Assembly (NCBI GenBank): GCA_902167985.1
Contig: CABHNZ010000014.1
Location: 1-64,000 of the forward strand
Source of the DNA: Shinella sp. UYSO24
Lineage (GTDB): Bacteria > Pseudomonadota > Alphaproteobacteria > Rhizobiales > Rhizobiaceae
Length of the DNA stretch: 64,000 bases
Reading direction: 5' to 3'
Each line of letters opens with the position of its first letter. Position 1 is the stretch's first letter. The notes beneath the pieces were generated by a model. It made no database searches and was not told where the DNA came from. It was given only the letters and a program-made list of their open reading frames with translations. This document shows, in pieces, positions 60,908 to 64,000 of the stretch. The position numbers and the translations under genes are program-made.

Positions 60908-61633
60908 TCATTTTTCGGTCGTTGATGGCGCCTTGCTGTGGCGGATGACCTGCTCGATCCCGTCATAGTGTTTGTCGAGCTGCTCTCTGGCGGCCTTGGT
61001 ATCGCCGGCCTCGATGGCGGCAACGATCGCCGCGTGCTCACGCCAGGTCTGCATCGGATCGGCGTTGCTCAGGTTGACGTAGTCGGATGCCTTGTAGAAG
61101 GCGAGCCAGAAAACCTCGAGCAACCGCAGGAGAACCTCGTTTTCCTGGCAGCGGAACAGGAGCTGATGGAAGAGCCGATCCTCCTCAGGGAAGCTCTCGC
61201 CACGCTCCGCGCGCTCACGCATCTTGTCGAGCACATCGCGCAGCTCCTGGACGTCGCGGGACGTGATGCGAGCCAGGGTATTTTCGATGAGACCGACTTC
61301 CAGGGTCCTGCGAATGACGATGACTTCTTCGATCTGCTTCAGGGCGCTGCCCAGGCCATAGGCCAGGTTATCGAGCAGGGGCTCGAACGAAAAAGCCTTC
61401 ACAAAGACGCCTACACCGCGGCGCGTTTCAACGACGCCCACGGATTCAAGCGCCTTGATGCCTTCTCTGACAGAGTTGCGGCTGACGCCCAGTGTTTGAG
61501 CAAGCTCGCCTTCTGGCGGCAGCGGAGAGCCTGCCTTGAGTTCGTTGTCGTCGATGTAGCTGCGAAGGCTCTCCTGCACCGAGACGTGCAGCAAGGGGGC
61601 TTTTTGCAGGGGCTTCAGCGTTTTCAGGCTCAT
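60908..61633 (-). CDS. GntR-family regulator (FadR/FCD), probable nan-locus repressor
   Basis: 241 residues. The winged helix shows LPPEGELAQTLGVSRNSVREGIKALESVGVVETRRGVGVFV (residues 38-78, read in parts). The FCD domain has EDRLFHQLLFRCQENEVLL and a C-terminal HAAIVAAIEAGD. E. coli NanR is also a FadR-type protein. The gene heads the minus-strand operon and is divergent from nanM, with GGATAT repeats in between. It is likely the Neu5Ac-responsive repressor of this locus. Confidence 0.92.
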   Translation of the reverse strand: MSLKTLKPLQKAPLLHVSVQESLRSYIDDNELKAGSPLPPEGELAQTLGVSRNSVREGIKALESVGVVETRRGVGVFVKAFSFEPLLDNLAYGLGSALKQIEEVIVIRRTLEVGLIENTLARITSRDVQELRDVLDKMRERAERGESFPEEDRLFHQLLFRCQENEVLLRLLEVFWLAFYKASDYVNLSNADPMQTWREHAAIVAAIEAGDTKAAREQLDKHYDGIEQVIRHSKAPSTTEK

Positions 61634-61683
61634 ACTTCATCTCCAGGTTCGTTGGCTCCCGGCCAGAACCTATCCGGTGATTG

Positions 61684-61724
61684 TTAAATATCCACTTGTA
61701 GGATATCTGTCAATTGGATATTTG
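61684..61724. promoter_or_regulatory. GGATAT repeat cluster, candidate NanR-like operator
   Basis: Three GGATAT hexamers lie within 41 bp, 50-90 bp upstream of the regulator start: one inverted at 61688-61693 (ATATCC) and two direct at 61701-61706 and 61716-61721. The outer two form an inverted repeat, TTAAATATCCA against TGGATATTTGA. E. coli NanR binds repeats of GGTATA, so a related repeat next to a FadR-type regulator in a nan locus is suggestive. This is inference. Confidence 0.5.
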
Positions 61725-61912
61725 ACTTCATCATGAGTAGGCAGGATAGCGGCGGCCGAATGTCGTCGCTTGAAGCCTGGACGAGGTTCAGCGCTGCGAG
61801 AGGGATATGAAATGAGTGGCGGGCCGTGGAGGAACAGCAGTTTTCCCCGAAACCAAGACCCCGAAACGAGACGGGGAGCGCCGCGTGCGCGGCCCCGCGG
61901 AAGGCGTTTGAT

Positions 61913-62968
61913 ATGTGGCCGAATTTACCTGTTGCGATCAAAAGTGGGATCGGAGTTCAAGTTGACGGCGTCGCCTATGTCGGTCTTGGCACCGCGGGTC
62001 ACGGTCTTTATGCACTGGACCTGAGCAACCCCGAGCAGGGGTGGAAAGCCCGAGCGCCCTTTCCCGGGCCGCCGACCAACGGCGCTGCCGCTGCCGCTGC
62101 TGGTGGCAAGATCCTCGTGTTCGGCGGCAATGGCAAGGTGACGTCAAACGTCGGATCTGCCACCATCTTCGATGACGTCTACATGTATGACACTGTAGAA
62201 GATCGCTGGAGCAGGCTGGAAACGCGCACGCCCGTCGGCCTTTCTGGCGCCAAAGCGCTATCGCTGTCAAATGGACGCATCGCCTTCGTAGGGGGCTATA
62301 ACAAGCAGCTCTTCGACGACTATCTCGCAGCACTTTCCATGCTGGACCCGAATACGCAGCCGGGGGAGGTTGCGCGCCTTGTACGCGGCTATATGGGCAT
62401 GGTGCCCAAGGACTATCGGTGGAATGGTGATGTCCTGTGGTATGATATCGAACTCAATATCTGGGGTTCATATGGACAAAATCCCTTTCCGCCGAATTGC
62501 GATAGTGCTGCCGTTGAGACCCAGAAGGACGGTTTTGTCCTCGTCAGCGGCGAGATCAAGCCGGGTCTGAGGACGCCGGACGTCAAGCGGGTCTCATTCC
62601 GGGAGGACATCTGTGAGTGGCGCCGCCTTGCGGACTTGCCGAACCTTGTCGGGGATGAAATTCAGGAAGGCTTGGGTGGCGCGTTTGCCGCATATACCGG
62701 AGGCCAAATTCTCGTTGCTGGTGGCGTGAACTTCAAAGGTTCCAGAGCGAACTTCGAAGCGGGTAATTTGTATTCGCATGAGGGGCTTACCAAAAGCTGG
62801 AGAGATGAGATTTTCTCCTTCGATGGCGAAGGGTGGCGACAAATCGGAAGACTTCCACACGGCTTGGCTTACGGGGCATCATTCTCTTTGCCCGATGGAC
62901 TTTTGATTGTCGGGGGCGAAGATCGTGCGGGTAACGCACGCGACGAGGTATTCACCGTCAACTTCTGA
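61913..62968 (+). CDS. nanM: N-acetylneuraminate epimerase (mutarotase), kelch propeller, without a signal peptide
   Basis: 351 residues from the ATG at 61913, which has GGAAGG 8 nt upstream. It interconverts alpha and beta Neu5Ac. It matches E. coli NanM along the chain: PVAIKSGIGVQVDGVAYVGLGTAGHGLYALD, KILVFGGNGK, FDDVYMYDTVEDRWSRL, GEIKPGLRTPDVKR, GVNFKGSRANFEAGNLYSHEGL and LPDGLLIVGGE. E. coli NanM is periplasmic with a signal peptide. Here neither the 61913 start nor the upstream extension to 61826 has a hydrophobic leader, so it should stay in the cytoplasm. It is divergent from the regulator and transporter operon. Confidence 0.93.
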   Translation: MWPNLPVAIKSGIGVQVDGVAYVGLGTAGHGLYALDLSNPEQGWKARAPFPGPPTNGAAAAAAGGKILVFGGNGKVTSNVGSATIFDDVYMYDTVEDRWSRLETRTPVGLSGAKALSLSNGRIAFVGGYNKQLFDDYLAALSMLDPNTQPGEVARLVRGYMGMVPKDYRWNGDVLWYDIELNIWGSYGQNPFPPNCDSAAVETQKDGFVLVSGEIKPGLRTPDVKRVSFREDICEWRRLADLPNLVGDEIQEGLGGAFAAYTGGQILVAGGVNFKGSRANFEAGNLYSHEGLTKSWRDEIFSFDGEGWRQIGRLPHGLAYGASFSLPDGLLIVGGEDRAGNARDEVFTVNF

Positions 62969-63085
62969 GGCACGTCTGGAGGCCCGGCCGTGCGATGATC
63001 GTCGGGCAACGGCGAGGTAGTGTCCCCGTAAACGGGATTCATCTTCTTGAGGGTATGTGATCTATTCCTCTGCGCGGAGCTTTCC

Positions 63086-63154
63086 ATGCGCGTCACCAAT
63101 TGAGCGGCGAAGAATGGGCGGTTATCGAACCACTCCTCTCTGAAGCTTCTTGCG
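63086..63154 (+). pseudogene. IS5-family transposase N-terminal remnant
   Basis: From the ATG at 63086, with one base restored near 63089, the reading is MARHQLSGEEWAVIEPLL and then SEASCGR, the typical N-terminus of IS5/IS427-group transposases (DUF4096-type). Homology stops after about 24 residues. No matching terminal repeats or second half were found, so only a scrap of an insertion sequence remains. The rest of 62969-63280 holds nothing recognisable. Confidence 0.65.
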
Positions 63155-63282
63155 GAAGGCATAGCCAGGTAGCAGAATTCCACCGGTCGGCAAATCTACC
63201 ATAAGGTTTGTTCTGGGCGTGTGCTTCTCGCTCGCCTCATGGCAGCGCACGGATATCGCCCGTCGACGGTAATTGAAAGGTC

Positions 63283-63310
63283 GCGGCGGGACAGGAGCTT
63301 GCCCTGCCGC
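63283..63310 (-). terminator. Hairpin downstream of the partial ATPase gene
   Basis: GCGGCGGG and the complementary CCCTGCCGC form a stem with one mismatch just beyond the stop of the minus-strand gene at 63317. There is no strong U-tract. Confidence 0.4.
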
Positions 63311-63316
63311 TTTTGC

Positions 63317-64000
63317 TCAGTCCTGCTTGACCAGATGCCCCGGCGCGTATTCGCGGTAGACGGCCTTTGCCGGCACATAATCGGCAGGGCGAACGGCGCT
63401 GCCGATCTCGAAGGCCTGCCGGGGGCGGCGCAGATGGCGTCTGGCCGGATCGGCGATCGGTACGGCTTCCAGAAGGCGTCGCGTATAGGCATGCTGCGGA
63501 TCGCCGAAAATCTGCTGGCGCGTGCCGATCTCGACGATTTCGCCGAGATACATGACGGCCACACGGTGGCTGACCCGCTCGACGACCGCCATGTCGTGGC
63601 TGATGAAGAGATAGGCGATCCTGAGGCTCTCCTGCAGTTCCAGCATGAGGTTTACCACCTGCGCCTTGATCGAGACGTCGAGGGCGGAGACGGCTTCATC
63701 GGCGACGATCAGCCCCGGATTGAGCGTCAGTGCGCGGGCAATGCTGATGCGTTGGCGCTGTCCGCCGGAAAATTCGTGCGGAAACCGGCGGCCCATATCG
63801 GCCTTCAGTCCGACGCGCTCCAGAAGGTCGATGGCCTTGGCAAGCGCGTCGCGCTTGTCGGCAAGTCCATGTACGATCATCGGCTCGGCAATGGCGTCGG
63901 CGACGCGCATGCGCGGGTTGAGGCTCGAAAACGGATCCTGGAAAATCATCTGCATGTGCTGGCGCCGGCGCACGAGGTCCGCACTGCCCATGCTGCGAAC
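63317..64000 (-). CDS. Oligopeptide ABC transporter ATP-binding protein (DppF/GsiA type), 5' end outside window
   Basis: C-terminal 227 residues of an ATPase whose start lies beyond the window. Q-loop MIFQDPFSSLNPRMRV, signature FSGGQRQRISIARAL, Walker B LIVADEAVSALDVS (Ala for Pro after DE), switch FISHDMAVVERVSHRVAVMYLGEIVEIG and the C-terminal oligo_HPY region HAYTRRLLEAVP are present; the Walker A is off the edge. It belongs to a third peptide-type transporter, separate from the sialic acid one. The direction indicates the rest of that operon lies to the right. Confidence 0.9.
   Translation of the reverse strand, partial: VRSMGSADLVRRRQHMQMIFQDPFSSLNPRMRVADAIAEPMIVHGLADKRDALAKAIDLLERVGLKADMGRRFPHEFSGGQRQRISIARALTLNPGLIVADEAVSALDVSIKAQVVNLMLELQESLRIAYLFISHDMAVVERVSHRVAVMYLGEIVEIGTRQQIFGDPQHAYTRRLLEAVPIADPARRHLRRPRQAFEIGSAVRPADYVPAKAVYREYAPGHLVKQD

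Overview
The window looks like an accessory, catabolism-rich region of an alphaproteobacterium of the Rhizobium/Agrobacterium group. It has high GC, many ABC uptake systems each next to a catabolic operon and a GntR/FadR-type regulator, and an initiator tRNA at the left edge. No replication, CRISPR, phage-structural or toxin-antitoxin genes were seen.

Layout. (1) 1-18.7 kb begins with an intact initiator tRNA-Met followed by a broken serine recombinase remnant. Next comes a dipeptide-type permease/binding-protein operon without its ATPases, then a FAD amine/amino-acid oxidoreductase, a MarR regulator, a GntR regulator with a TIM-barrel isomerase, and a polar amino-acid ABC permease and binding protein. 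A spermidine/putrescine-type ABC operon follows, ending in a creatinase-like M24 protein, a flavin-reductase-like protein and (S)-ureidoglycine aminohydrolase. The tRNA 3' end is repeated (17 bp) at 18.67 kb, so this block may be an old integrated island. (2) 18.8-31.4 kb carries an AcuI-type reductase, a GntR regulator, an FAD-linked hydroxyacid oxidase, a giant indolepyruvate:ferredoxin-type oxidoreductase, an enoyl-CoA hydratase, a 2OG-Fe(II) oxygenase and a second polyamine-type ABC transporter. (3) 31.5-50.8 kb is a divergent sugar-acid locus around a GntR regulator. The minus arm is a UxaA-type dehydratase, a GMC oxidoreductase, an SDR and a GldA-type dehydrogenase. The plus arm is an iron alcohol dehydrogenase, two complete CUT2 sugar transporters, an aldo-keto reductase, a FucU mutarotase and a lactonase-type amidohydrolase. 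The gene content resembles non-phosphorylative L-fucose oxidation. (4) 50.9-63 kb is a complete sialic acid pathway: a FadR-type regulator, a SatABCD-like peptide-family ABC transporter, NanA, NanE, a ROK kinase (NanK), NagB and NagA on the minus strand, with a divergent NanM mutarotase. (5) The right edge has a transposase remnant and the end of another peptide-type ATPase gene.

A dominant technical feature is that about twenty genes carry one or more reading-frame breaks. In every case I resolved, the break is repaired by restoring one base, usually in a short homopolymer. This points to systematic base drop-out in the assembly rather than mass pseudogenisation. I annotate these as single genes with frameshifts.

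Together regions 3 and 4 look like a glycan-sugar scavenging block (deoxy-sugar plus sialic acid/GlcNAc), while regions 1 and 2 handle nitrogenous and 2-oxo-acid compounds.
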